Source: Mnemiopsis leidyi (Eukaryota > Ctenophora > Tentaculata > Lobata > Bolinopsidae). Taken from it: a stretch of 35,868 nucleotides of DNA. Made by a program: the position numbers and the translations under genes. Below the pieces are notes generated by a model, which was not told the DNA's origin, did no database searches, and saw only the letters and a program-made list of their open reading frames with translations. Where the stretch lies: assembly GCA_000226015.1 (NCBI GenBank), contig JH154873.1, positions 21,532 to 57,399 on the forward strand, given 5' to 3'. Shown here piece by piece: positions 33,401 through 35,426 of this stretch; position 1 is the first letter of the stretch, and every line of letters begins with the position of its first letter.

Positions 33401-35426
33401 ACATCTTGCCAAAGCGTATCTTTAAACGTCTCGTCAAACTCGATGTACTTCTGATAAAGATCGTAAAGTGTCTGAAGGAGGTTCAATTCTTCTCCTGTTT
33501 TCTCAAGATCAGGATAGGCCGTCAGAGGAAGACCGTACATCTTCTGAACTGCTTGTAGCGTGTGTTGTTTACTGTTAAATGTGTTGAACGATTTCCAGAA
33601 CTTCGTTAATCTTTTCATGGCTTCGTCAGGCGATATGTTGCTTACACCAGGACCTGCATAGTAAATTGGTCTGGAATTTGGTTTCGAAATGACATTTTAA
33701 GCAGTAAATTGATAGAGGTTTCAGTCGATGGTAAAAGTAGAATAACAGCTCAGACACGGAGAGTGGGATTATGTCAAAACGCTGAAATGAAAGCAACAAT
33801 AAGTATTTATCAACTTATCTAAGTGAACCTTGAGATTCGAAGCTTGTTCTGAGTTGTATGACCTCCACGATGAAAGACTGAACCTGCTTCTCCAGCTCCT
33901 GTTCGAACTGTAACTTCTGTTCGATCATTAGAGTTTGTCTTACGCTATCAGCTAAGTCCATCAGCATCTTCCATTCATCACGCAGGGTTCCTACAAGCTC
34001 CACTTCGTTTCGCGGTAATTGTACCTGAAGTTGGGTGATCAGTCTAGTCATTGAGGTGACTAGATAGATCATAGATATTATGGTTGTTTACAGTAAGCAG
34101 TAGACAGAGCCCACACATTACAGTAAACAGTAGACAGAGCCCACACATTACAGTAAACAGTAGACAGAGCCCACACATTACAGTAAACAGTAGACAGAGC
34201 CCACACATTACAGTAAACAGTAGACAGAGCCCACACATTACAGTAACAGTAGACAGAGCCCACACATTACAGTAAACAGTAGACAGAGCCCACACATTAC
34301 AGTAAACAGTAGACAGAGCCCAGCCTCTACACTTCCTAACCTCGAAATCAGCGAGCTGCTGATAAGTATTCTCGACAGGAAGATAGGTATCGTCGATCGT
34401 GTTCTCCAAATCTCCCAACTCTGCAAGTAGGTCGAGAGTCTCACTCAAACTACTCAAACACTCAACCGACACAGTGAGACGCTCTCGGATGTGGTCCCGA
34501 TACTTGATGATGTCTTCTAGGTCTCTCTGGGAGGAAGGGAGGAGTGACGGGAGGTGAGAGTGGTACTTACGTACTGAATATTGAGTACTTTGTATACTTA
34601 CGTACTGAATATTGAGTACTTGAGTACTTTGTATACTTTAGTACTGAGTATTTGAGCACTTGAGAACTTAAATTTGCTTTAGTGATTCCGAACTTAGTAC
34701 ATTAAGATGCTTCTAAGTTTAACAATTCTCATACAATTAAATTGAAACCCCCCTAAAACGCAACCTATGAGCATGACTACTAAACCATAAACTTATAATT
34801 AAACATTTTCTGGACACATTGACCATGAGAAAAAAATAAAGTGTTGCTTCCCAAACCTTAGCGTTATAATGCAGCTGTGAAGCGTATTTATATTTCCAGG
34901 TCCGTATCATAGCATGTATTGAGTTCTTGACGGGTGTCGTGTCCACTACTGTGACTTTCATCTTCTTTGCGCTGTCTATGGCAAGGACTTTGTGTTCCTC
35001 TTCTAATAGAGCTTGTACCTTGATTAACAGATCAATCAGATTGAGATTTTGATTATGAAAATGATGCACCTCCGCGAACAACACAAGCAGAGATGGTAGC
35101 AATAGCAGACTACAAGATAATTAAGGAGGAAATATGAGACTCACCTTCTTAGCACACTCAATCAAGCAGCTGTTGCCCTCCATAAACTTCTTGTACTCCC
35201 CGTGAAGGTCGTCCCTCCAGAACCTCCTAAACTCCATGAAGACGGAGAAGAAGTCAGCTATCTCCTCTTCAGCCAGGAGGGCAGCTTGTTTGATGAGGGA
35301 GATGTTTCCCTGCAGCTCCTTGTCCTCAGAGATCCAGGTCCTCATCATGTCTCGATCTGATGGTGTCAGCCAAGTTGCACGCTCAATGCTCTCGGTTATG
35401 ATCGACAGAGTGCTATTCAGCGCCTC
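158..35426 (-). CDS. Dynein heavy chain-like gene, 49 exons in window, incomplete at both ends
   Basis: The gene runs right to left. All 49 exons listed separately below join in one open frame of 8080 nt (about 2693 codons) with GT-AG borders and matching phases. Domain order is that of dynein heavy chains: tail end, linker (DHC_N2), AAA1 to AAA4, stalk coiled coil with microtubule-binding tip, start of AAA5. P-loop positions fall near window residues 970 (AAA1), 1262 (AAA2), 1582 (AAA3) and 1950 (AAA4), which is normal dynein spacing. Canonical dynein heavy chains are ATP-driven minus-end microtubule motors of cilia or cytoplasm. Here AAA1 (ESAVTKHE for PAGTGKTE; CFSEVS for CFDEFN) and AAA4 (GSHGNNLDLL for GVGGSGKQSL) are degenerate, while AAA2 (GPSAVGKS) and AAA3 (GPPATGKT, FVDDMN) are kept. 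I infer a non-canonical, possibly non-motile dynein relative; DNHD1 is a candidate family, unproven. About 800-1000 N-terminal and 1000 or more C-terminal residues should lie outside. Confidence 0.94.
656..819 (-). CDS. Dynein-like exon 48: end of tip, start of CC2
   Basis: Phase 1 in, 0 out. EEAVTYASEKVGVIYKFMLA then LLSYHHAYGPVTIAQEQAQS fits v..aS.a...l..Wv.am..Y..v...v.Pkr..l..a, returning into the stalk. Confidence 0.9.
1060..1158 (-). CDS. Dynein-like exon 47: linker-like insertion in tip
   Basis: 33 codons, phase 1 in and out. Low-complexity: DHSEQALKEVAPPVSMATRR then QSIDTGAVVPEI. RRQS resembles a basophilic kinase site (inference). It is supported by splice sites and phase, not by homology. 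Confidence 0.68.
1290..1548 (-). CDS. Dynein-like exon 46: microtubule-binding tip with Lys-rich insertion
   Basis: Phase 0 in, 1 out. The first 40 residues are basic (DRRKTKARIKVPAVIKPAEV, then DKKDKKEKDQW) and have no canonical counterpart. WLVVQGTLQDSQGIRDSIAG then VDVVQNLMKRV fits dW..akklLgd..fl..L..yd.d.i....l..l. Confidence 0.9.
1749..1901 (-). CDS. Dynein-like exon 45: start of microtubule-binding tip
   Basis: 51 codons, phase 0-0. LFDSIRVMPSPPPMVNSIMM then IFVKLLQCEKKLPEE fits i.evk...kPP..v..vme.v.iLl, the first helix of the dynein microtubule-binding domain with its Pro-Pro mark. Confidence 0.9.
1902..2702. other. Dynein intron 44
   Basis: No gene seen. Two GC-richer patches (about 2340-2380 and 2540-2610) with GGCGGC and GCCGC words stand out from AT-rich surroundings; origin unknown. 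Confidence 0.7.
2703..2867 (-). CDS. Dynein-like exon 44: charged stalk segment
   Basis: 55 codons, phase 0-0. Acidic EDQQDVYEFLEDDYD is followed by basic MTKEERRSRRKVKIL and then helical FEAAKSEEEALTITLNK. Coiled coil is likely at the end; the charged first half looks like an insertion relative to standard stalks. Confidence 0.8.
2868..3760. other. Dynein intron 43
   Basis: No gene seen. AT-rich; a short duplication TTTAGAGCAAACGTGTGACTT occurs twice at about 3071-3119. Confidence 0.7.
3761..3877 (-). CDS. Dynein-like exon 43: stalk helix CC1
   Basis: 39 codons, phase 0-0. VQELLKQLTMKSAALEKIKA then LLPSLQALQSQL: coiled-coil pattern. Donor TTG|GTCAGT. Confidence 0.8.
4014..4113 (-). CDS. 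Dynein-like exon 42: stalk helix CC1
   Basis: Phase 2 in, 0 out. EALLTIQSMVESCKKMNEAI then VSGEKILADTQIE is heptad-like and fits .gl.KL.et...V..m...l of CC1. Confidence 0.85.
4114..4905. other. Dynein intron 41
   Basis: AT-rich, no coding or repeat structure recognised. Confidence 0.7.
4906..5009 (-). CDS. Dynein-like exon 41: base of stalk
   Basis: Phase 0 in, 2 out. VLVGPKVYQQFLDYFIALYT then KKSGAEETKL fits NYVTP.syLelI..Y..Ll..Kr.el at the start of the stalk coiled coil. Flanking introns are 792 and 1763 bp. Confidence 0.88.
5996..6009. promoter_or_regulatory. Second, weaker RFX X-box-like site
   Basis: ATTACCATGGCAAC differs from the X-box consensus at the first base only. It is in dynein intron 40. 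Confidence 0.35.
6572..6629. repeat. Exact 29-bp tandem duplication
   Basis: AAGCGCTTTGTATATTAAAG plus TATTTAATC occurs twice back to back without a mismatch, in dynein intron 40. A recent duplication. Confidence 0.97.
6773..6956 (-). CDS. Dynein-like exon 40: helices before the stalk
   Basis: Phase 2 in, 0 out. NLSRELLVQVITNIHTLVQS fits the segment v..vc..iH.sV..ls. The following 40 residues (ELVSSPASHHKQ region) have no clear match and make this segment longer than usual. The acceptor (CAAAGAG|ATC) is inferred from phase. Confidence 0.75.
6957..8433. other. Dynein intron 39
   Basis: 1477 bp, AT-rich. No exon needed here by phase, and no repeat array seen. Confidence 0.7.
8434..8562 (-). 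CDS. Dynein-like exon 39: end of AAA4
   Basis: Phase 2 in and out. KFKGLLNLCQVSWLMEWQKA fits .fP.LvNcttiDWf..Wp..Al, then SSTCSYYMSSKQASNF. Donor AC|GTAAGT. Confidence 0.92.
8730..8860 (-). CDS. Dynein-like exon 38: AAA4, FxxRVxxNLHVVxCMSPVG block
   Basis: Phase 0 in, 2 out. PIQFFSLRVKRNLRIVICIE then PGSPYLNTTNA fits ...ff..rvr.nLHvVlcmSPvG..fr.r.r. The donor GC|GTGAGT is preferred over an upstream GTTCAC because only it keeps the frame. Confidence 0.93.
8861..9714. other. Dynein intron 37
   Basis: No gene seen. Exons 37 and 38 join in phase across it. Confidence 0.7.
9715..9831 (-). CDS. Dynein-like exon 37: AAA4, LNSGEVPNLF block
   Basis: 39 codons, phase 0-0. HEEELMEKLNSALLAGEIPF then LFTNDEMEGLL fits .Ee.fLEdiNnlLnsGEvPnLf..dE.e.i. 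Confidence 0.95.
10169..10355 (-). CDS. Dynein-like exon 36: AAA4 core with lost P-loop lysine
   Basis: Phase 2 in, 0 out. GNMLCVGSHGNNLDLLVNLA then SFISGMELF aligns without gaps to GhaLLVGVGGSGKQSLtrLA.fi.g.e.f; the Walker A Lys is Leu here. AFRVAGSEGRQCVLLIN fits ly.kaG.egk..vfLftD, with Asp to Asn at the Walker B place. AAA4 probably does not bind nucleotide in the usual way. Confidence 0.95.
10356..11773. other. Dynein intron 35
   Basis: 1418 bp without recognisable gene. It splits the codon just before the degenerate AAA4 P-loop. Confidence 0.7.
11774..11972 (-). CDS. Dynein-like exon 35: upstream of AAA4 P-loop
   Basis: Phase 1 in, 2 out. LNSLLLSDVTLEHILKIHRV fits mnLVlf.dAleHi.rI.Rvl. 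TMSR joins GNMLCVG of the next exon, as in ..rGhaLLVGvgG. A Ser/Gly-rich start (ASGSNSAG) is a small insertion. Confidence 0.93.
11973..12489. other. Dynein intron 34
   Basis: Loose, diverged repeats of GAATCTTGGTTGCTAGG type at about 11978-12120; a cluster of CACGTG-like words at 12427-12460. No gene. Confidence 0.6.
12490..12618 (-). CDS. Dynein-like exon 34: link to AAA4
   Basis: Phase 1 in and out. VKYFKELSMYEHAKPYFVTF then DEYQDTSRQLH corresponds to the dynein stretch running from the W.HE..RV.DrL helix to the 'Y.ei' segment before AAA4. Confidence 0.88.
12926..13120. repeat. 13-bp tandem array, 15 copies
   Basis: Unit TAATTAAAGTAAC repeated 15 times (195 bp exactly), with a few single-base variants (GAAAC, GTAAA, GTAAG). 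It fills part of dynein intron 33. Confidence 0.97.
13315..13432 (-). CDS. Dynein-like exon 33: end of AAA3
   Basis: Phase 0 in, 1 out. GIQRTSDSMRNSPTMMQLLW then LHEAERVVSDAIC fits .qGil........l.rLWvHE..RVf.DrL. Confidence 0.93.
13526..13566. repeat. 19-bp tandem duplication
   Basis: ATAATGATAATGGATCGGC occurs twice in direct succession in dynein intron 32. Confidence 0.9.
13750..13920 (-). CDS. Dynein-like exon 32: AAA3 small domain, HYxFN block
   Basis: 57 codons, phase 0-0. LHNSIVKASCDLLSSLQIVL then NTVPGRYHYCFNVTTVVNIA fits .vvvat..iy..i...llPTP.kSHYtFNLRDlskv. The donor AAG|GTGCTT is not strong, but an AAG join to exon 33 gives the exact canonical length; reading on meets a stop seven codons later. 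Confidence 0.9.
13921..15034. other. Dynein intron 31
   Basis: Contains the 19-bp array. No coding region supported. Confidence 0.7.
14144..14276. repeat. 19-bp tandem array, 7 copies
   Basis: Unit GGATATTATATATATTAGT, 7 full copies (133 bp); copies 2 and 3 have a T-to-C change. AT-rich, in dynein intron 31. Confidence 0.96.
15035..15141 (-). CDS. Dynein-like exon 31: AAA3, RHF block
   Basis: Phase 1 in, 0 out. AARLLRHFMVFNVPTPTPQT then LYQTIDSIL fits .RflRHFnvfsi..p....l..If.sIL. The acceptor (TTCCTTGTCAG) lies 18 bp from an 81-bp palindrome. Confidence 0.94.
15160..15240. repeat. 81-bp near-perfect palindrome
   Basis: Two 40-bp arms with 2 mismatches around a single central base (CTCTATATC g GATATAGAG at the core; outer ends GAGAATAGG and CCCATTCTC). 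It ends 18 bp upstream of the acceptor of dynein exon 31. It could be a fold-back element remnant. The loop is too tight for a typical pre-miRNA. Confidence 0.92.
15524..15635 (-). CDS. Dynein-like exon 30: AAA3, DHGGWYD block
   Basis: Phase 0 in, 1 out. YLRSLLDMGGIYDNEKAGKW then IKDMTVIGAMRNPTQ fits lLRq.ldhGGwYDr.....w..i.di.fvaAMgpPgg. Confidence 0.95.
15852..15916. repeat. Short ATACGA-core repeat abutting a donor site
   Basis: On the dynein sense strand, directly after GTAAG, ATACGATCTT.. and ATACGAG alternate for about 65 bp (three 21-bp units). Confidence 0.85.
15921..16052 (-). CDS. Dynein-like exon 29: AAA3 Walker B
   Basis: 44 codons, phase 0-0. YGARQGKRLCLFVDDMNVLK then THESGTQITNE fits vyGP..GKk.vvFvDDlNMP....yGaQpp.el. 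The Walker B (LFVDDMN) is intact. A repeat with an ATACGA core begins directly at the donor. Confidence 0.94.
16328..16412 (-). CDS. Dynein-like exon 28: AAA3
   Basis: Phase 2 in, 0 out. APDKVNYVTKTLVFCENTKP fits the stretch ....lnFSaqTsa..tq. The usual Ser-Ala-Gln-Thr is not kept. Acceptor GCGTGCAG, donor GAG|GTAGGT. Confidence 0.88.
16413..17989. other. Dynein intron 27
   Basis: 1577 bp. The 98-codon plus-strand frame at 17325-17621 resembles nothing known to me. Near its end ATGAATGCCAGG-type triplication occurs (17583-17612). Confidence 0.65.
17990..18142 (-). CDS. Dynein-like exon 27: AAA3 P-loop, intact
   Basis: Phase 2 in and out. FVENIDTTRTYYLMHLASIT then NQNILLTGPPATGKTNIVN fits ivpTvdt.Ry.yll.l....kpvLfvGptGTGKt. 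The Walker A (GPPATGKT) is complete. In canonical dyneins AAA3 binds and hydrolyses ATP as a regulatory site. Confidence 0.95.
18143..19664. other. Dynein intron 26
   Basis: Contains the 24-bp pyrimidine array. A 75-codon minus-strand frame at 18840-19067 and a 71-codon one at 19251-19466 lack homology or splice support. Confidence 0.65.
18280..18639. repeat. 24-bp pyrimidine-rich array, 15 copies
   Basis: Units of the type ACTCCTTCCTCTTAACTTCT plus TATA, 360 bp. Three subtypes (ending TATC, TATA, TATT) recur as A-B-B-C, A-B-B-C, A-B-C, A-B-C, C, a 96-bp higher-order pattern that degrades to 72 bp. On the dynein sense strand the array is purine-rich. Less regular copies extend left to about 18215. 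Confidence 0.95.
19665..19742 (-). CDS. Dynein-like exon 26: VYDY...W..W block
   Basis: 78 nt, phase 2 in and out. LPEYTDNTVYDYYVDEAGEW then DSWYNL fits the dynein link P..g.vyDy..d.....W..W between AAA2 and AAA3. Confidence 0.93.
19743..20974. other. Dynein intron 25
   Basis: No supported gene. A 99-codon minus-strand frame (20347-20646) is not recognisable and is not needed by phase. Confidence 0.65.
20975..21108 (-). CDS. Dynein-like exon 25: end of AAA2, WSLGG motif
   Basis: Phase 0 in, 2 out. IVLFCLVWSLGGLLPPHQQ fits .F.F.LiWSlGg.l....r, followed by PFSDMVKSLTS. Donor TTG|GTAACT. Confidence 0.93.
21211..21357 (-). CDS. Dynein-like exon 24: AAA2 small domain
   Basis: 49 codons, phase 0-0. 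VLRLLFSKLAGPLLSYVTDE then VCNTGLFRTFINLLTAML fits l..LFd.yv.p.l.fv...c......d.nlv.sl..ll. Donor GAG|GTAAGC. Confidence 0.9.
21392..21410 (+). repeat. Left target-site duplication of the LINE
   Basis: CAGATATAGCAGTCTCTAC, identical to 22319-22337. A partly similar copy (ACAGTCTCTACTCA) lies just upstream at 21377, so some of the match could predate the insertion. Confidence 0.75.
21411..22318 (+). mobile_element. 5'-truncated non-LTR retrotransposon (LINE) fragment
   Basis: Plus-strand frame before the gap reads STKIRIYRAAVLTVLLYGSE then FHQRCLRKIFRITW, the typical C-terminal end of LINE reverse transcriptases (LLYGSE.W ... FH.rcLR.Il.i.W). After the assembly gap it reads MLGLASDRVGWRGLLRTRR and stops at 22120-22122, again a typical LINE end (.a.DR..WR.l). 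About 195 bp of 3' UTR follows. Exact 19-bp direct repeats flank it. It sits antisense in dynein intron 23. Confidence 0.85.
21600..22018. other. Assembly gap (419 N)
   Basis: Undetermined bases inside the LINE fragment. Apparent reading frames across the gap are meaningless. Confidence 0.99.
22319..22337 (+). repeat. Right target-site duplication of the LINE
   Basis: Second exact copy of the 19-bp direct repeat, after the 3' end of the element. No poly(A) run precedes it. Confidence 0.75.
22719..22804 (-). CDS. Dynein-like exon 23: AAA2, GWxPLxxxWL block
   Basis: Phase 1 in, 0 out. (G)MLYMEPEVLGWEPLSNTWLA matches the dynein run GmvYm.pe.LGW.p...sWL almost exactly. Acceptor CTATTCAG, donor CAT|GTAAGT. 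Confidence 0.95.
23197..23348 (-). CDS. Dynein-like exon 22: AAA2, DDNK/NGERI region
   Basis: Phase 2 in, 1 out. (S)SWADMLHSVMQQNRQLTL then PNGDRMFM fits iWiEnmNtvLDdNk.L.L.nGerI, and LQLVFETDSLSGVSPAIIL fits m.l.FEv.dLa.aSPAtvsR. The Ser-Arg-Cys-Gly signature has become LPSG. Confidence 0.94.
23409..23545. repeat. Degenerate GGTTGTCxTGGAGAT repeat
   Basis: About six or seven imperfect copies of a 20-22 bp unit (AGGGTTGTCATGGAGATA type) in dynein intron 21. Confidence 0.85.
23589..23838 (-). CDS. Dynein-like exon 21: AAA2 core with intact P-loop
   Basis: Phase 1 in, 2 out. Completes GPSAVGKSALLSTL, a good Walker A. KIVRVNPLSVDSLDRIFGHI fits ....NPKai....lyG.. and WVDGIFTAAWKKAN fits W.DGi.s...R. 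NTSTWLVMDSPLH is the Walker B region, where canonical AAA2 has WivfDGPVD. Confidence 0.95.
24074..24194 (-). CDS. Dynein-like exon 20: upstream of AAA2 P-loop
   Basis: Phase 0 in, 1 out. SPWVSKAMQLYNLSQTYSTL then IVAG fits f..KiiQLYEt...rhg.mlvG, ending on the first Gly of the P-loop. Acceptor CACCCACAG|ATA chosen; TTTTCTAAG|AAC five codons upstream is also in phase. Confidence 0.9.
24195..25420. other. Dynein intron 19
   Basis: 1226 bp, AT-rich; nothing recognised. Confidence 0.7.
25421..25516 (-). CDS. Dynein-like exon 19: entry to AAA2
   Basis: 32 codons, phase 0-0. DQHMFETILKDVFAGTCDNF fits D.plF..li.DlFPg. between AAA1 and AAA2. Donor GAT|GTGAGT. Confidence 0.88.
25644..25707 (-). CDS. 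Dynein-like exon 18: small exon, ED.VL.RALRD block
   Basis: Only 64 nt, phase 2 in, 0 out. LEHALVKQTLLESFGLRFVK fits Ed.vL.RalrD.N.Pk. acceptor AGATCAG, donor GAG|GTTATC. It is needed to bridge exon 17 to exon 19 at the usual length. Confidence 0.78.
26423..27711 (+). CDS. Rhodopsin-like (class A-type) GPCR, two exons, nested in dynein intron
   Basis: Exons 26423-26882 and 27044-27711 (phase 1 junction; donor GTCG|GTAAGT, acceptor CCGTAG) give 375 residues. Seven hydrophobic segments are visible: TM1 about 17-41, TM2 48-73 with LAVSDF (the 2.50 Asp), TM3 86-112, TM4 129-150, then TM5, TM6 (MYAP at the CWxP place) and TM7 with LNPIILL. The N-terminus has an NGT glycosylation site. A Ser/Thr-rich tail of about 80 residues ends GSDTTSSSQ. 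It acts at the plasma membrane and presumably couples to G proteins; the ligand is unknown. Oddities: DRY is VQR, NPxxY is NPIIL, and no Cys precedes TM3, while the second extracellular loop has two Cys. ATG at 26423 is the first Met in frame before TM1. It lies antisense inside dynein intron 17, so expression is probably independent. Confidence 0.9.
28071..28076 (+). promoter_or_regulatory. Possible polyadenylation signal for the GPCR
   Basis: AATAAA about 360 bp after the GPCR stop codon, still inside the dynein intron. Another AATAAA lies near 28255. Position only; no transcript evidence. Confidence 0.35.
28433..28534 (-). CDS. Dynein-like exon 17: AAA1 small domain
   Basis: Phase 2 in and out. 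HMSLNNIHQCLLISAGKRN fits HYdfGLRalksVL..AG.lkR. The donor CACCA|GTTCGG was chosen because it gives the right phase and an exact-length join to exon 18; the later CCTG|GTCTGT donor would break the frame. The next intron holds the GPCR gene. Confidence 0.82.
28682..28905 (-). CDS. Dynein-like exon 16: AAA1 sensor I and LFRPV block
   Basis: Phase 0 in, 2 out. FAVFVTQTTEKYQVDTLPPT stands where dyneins have AvFITMNPGYAGRteLPdn; the Asn-Pro-Gly-Tyr core is not kept. LRGLFRLVSVPQPNFGAALR fits LkaLFRpVamm.PD. DRLIMVHKLVTLQ closes the block. Confidence 0.93.
29132..29434. repeat. 48-bp purine-rich array, about 6.3 copies
   Basis: Units of the type GAGTGATGTAATGAGAGAGA plus ATTAGAAACT... ending GAAAAT, themselves made of two related halves. 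The last partial copy runs into the 5' splice site of dynein exon 15. Confidence 0.92.
29436..29722 (-). CDS. Dynein-like exon 15: AAA1 core, degenerate Walker A and B
   Basis: Phase 1 in, 0 out. In the slot of GPAGTGKTET..L the protein reads AESAVTKHEMAKSL: the lysine and a following glutamate align, but the P-loop glycines and the Thr/Ser after Lys are gone. FLLTFHCSNGTTYNC fits vvFNCSd.ldy. ILTGLAQEGSWGCFSEVSCL fits f.GLa..GaW.CFDEFNRi, with Asp replaced by Ser. In active dyneins this is the essential hydrolysis site; here it is unlikely to hydrolyse ATP. The donor abuts a 48-bp repeat array. Confidence 0.94.
29865..30019 (-). CDS. Dynein-like exon 14: entry to AAA1
   Basis: Phase 2 in, 1 out. 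(R)YYVDEATIKMMVSDYSMTYG then CEYVGCDVNQIITPIRDRF fit yGyEYlGn..RLviTPLTdR.y just upstream of the AAA1 P-loop. Acceptor TTAATGCAG, donor ACAG|GTTCTT. Confidence 0.93.
30256..30398 (-). CDS. Dynein-like exon 13: linker end
   Basis: Phase 0 in, 2 out. LENILSLALHLREVAEDF and VRDILDFEWVRNPR correspond to aLitidVHaRDvv..l and ....dFeWlsqLRyyw at the end of the linker. Confidence 0.9.
30399..30888. other. Dynein intron 12, with a possible cassette exon
   Basis: A 99-nt stretch (30596-30694) is open, phase 0-0, with acceptor GCATCAG and donor AAA|GTAAGT, and would add 33 residues (KLKRAVNVVIFMNHV...). The linker spacing does not need it, so it is not in the main model. Confidence 0.4.
30889..31044 (-). 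CDS. Dynein-like exon 12: linker, YPxQVxxL..xxWT block
   Basis: Phase 0-0. FPCQVALLGFYLQWTRDCEL matches the dynein stretch yP.Qv......i.WT...e.a. It continues NLGRKYTNIVARLPTVLNK. Acceptor CATCAG, donor AAG|GTAGCT. Confidence 0.92.
31156..31543 (-). CDS. Dynein-like exon 11: linker with acidic/Ser insertion
   Basis: Phase 2 in, 0 out. AIFQNIDTVLL matches .cF.gi..l.f and ITAIGAKSAEGEIIDF matches i..M.S.eGE.v.f; VETWLENLLNVTQETI follows (Ve.WL..le..m). Between the first two blocks lie about 50 residues rich in Ser, Glu, Asp, Thr and Pro that typical dyneins lack or keep very short. Confidence 0.9.
31671..31870 (-). CDS. Dynein-like exon 10: linker, FPRFYxxSD block
   Basis: Phase 0 in, 2 out. 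CQRSLTQYLDEKRKLFPRFY then VSDAVLLAILSSHNDVEEVS match the linker hallmark iq..L..YLe.KR..FPRFyflS...lL.iL....dp..v. Acceptor CACTACAG, donor TTCAG|GTTGGT. Confidence 0.95.
31998..32301 (-). CDS. Dynein-like exon 9: linker, LED/WLxVQ block
   Basis: Phase 2 in, 0 out. LEMLEDSQASLASMLTSKYI, SEVIEQWLTVQNHWVHLESV and LPQEAKRFASIDKTWTKLM match the best-conserved part of the linker (LeD.q..l..m..S, vi..W..vQ..W.yLe.if, lP.E...F...dk.w). Confidence 0.95.
32427..32576 (-). CDS. Dynein-like exon 8: linker
   Basis: Phase 2 in and out. EIGDIVSCASKELDLEQKL and WAEQSLHFSQFKNRGFLML follow the DHC_N2 block I..I...A.KE..IE..L..I...W ... f..yK.rG..l. Confidence 0.92.
32708..32809 (-). CDS. Dynein-like exon 7: linker, RHW motif
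   Basis: Phase 2 in and out. Starts (R)SRHWLQVMQVTGSNF, matching the dynein linker RHW..i...tg..f, then LCHLLDCDLIK, matching L..LL...L. Confidence 0.92.
32933..33072 (-). CDS. Dynein-like exon 6: linker
   Basis: Phase 0 in, 2 out. CKNLPGRVKEWGAYHTL and AYLDLFPVLQQLNSKQIR fit the linker block K.LP...K.W.AY..L ... LPl...L...+. The next exon completes the RHW motif. Confidence 0.9.
33249..33262. promoter_or_regulatory. RFX X-box-like site
   Basis: GTTTCCATGGCAAC agrees at all fixed places with the palindromic RFX X-box consensus (GTNNCCATGGNAAC). RFX factors drive ciliary genes in animals. It lies in dynein intron 5, far from the unseen promoter, so function is inferred. Confidence 0.5.
33376..33653 (-). 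CDS. Dynein-like exon 5: linker, GLP/LYxLY block
   Basis: Phase 1 in, 0 out. Opens with GPGVSNISPDEAMKRLTKFW, then KMYGLPLTAYPDLEKTGEEL and LLQTLYDLYQKY, ending LWQDVNLEQSNTE. These follow the DHC_N2 order GP.v.gI.P.EA..RL..F, lFGLP.t.YPeL and lYdLY almost position by position. Confidence 0.93.
33829..34024 (-). CDS. Dynein-like exon 4: start of linker (DHC_N2)
   Basis: Phase 0 in, 1 out. LRDEWKMLMDLADSVRQTL and FIVEVIQLRTSFESQG fit the dynein block just before the linker, which reads roughly F..DV..FR.DY...GP. Acceptor ACTTCAG, donor CAAG|GTTCAC. Confidence 0.88.
34091..34322. repeat. 30-bp minisatellite, about 7.8 copies
   Basis: Unit CAGTAAACAGTAGACAGAGC plus CCACACATTA. Copy 6 has lost one base (29 bp). 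It makes up most of dynein intron 3 and begins about 20 nt inside the donor. Confidence 0.97.
34341..34526 (-). CDS. Dynein-like exon 3: tail helices
   Basis: 62 codons, phase 0-0; acceptor TTCCTCCCAG, donor GAG|GTTAGG. Begins RDLEDIIKYRDHIRERL and ends YQQLADFE. Coiled-coil-like tail leading into the linker. A 30-bp minisatellite starts about 20 nt after the donor. Confidence 0.82.
34570..34650. repeat. GTACTGAATATTGAGTACTT direct repeat
   Basis: Two long and several short copies of TACGTACTGAATATTGAGTA with TTTGTATACT, in dynein intron 2. The unit is rich in AGTACT palindromes. Confidence 0.85.
34857..35069 (-). CDS. Dynein-like exon 2: tail helices
   Basis: 71 codons, phase 0-0, donor AAG|GTTTGG. 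Contains KVQALLEEEHKVLAID and ends IRTWKYKYASQLHYNAK, helical tail sequence. The acceptor is uncertain: GCGGAG|GTG at 35069 is used here, but ATCAAG|GTA at 35018 is also in phase and would remove 17 residues. Confidence 0.65.
35145..35426 (-). CDS. Dynein-like exon 1: tail helices
   Basis: 94 codons, phase 0 at both ends; acceptor TTACCTCAG, donor AAG|GTGAGT. Helical and charged, with the stretch EFRRFWRDDLHGEYKKF. It lies between the usual DHC_N1 and DHC_N2 blocks. The acceptor shows that earlier exons lie beyond the right edge. Confidence 0.8.

Noticed and set aside
34084-34275. Repetitive frames on both strands over the 30-bp array
   Set aside because: They come from the repeat unit being a multiple of three, not from coding selection.
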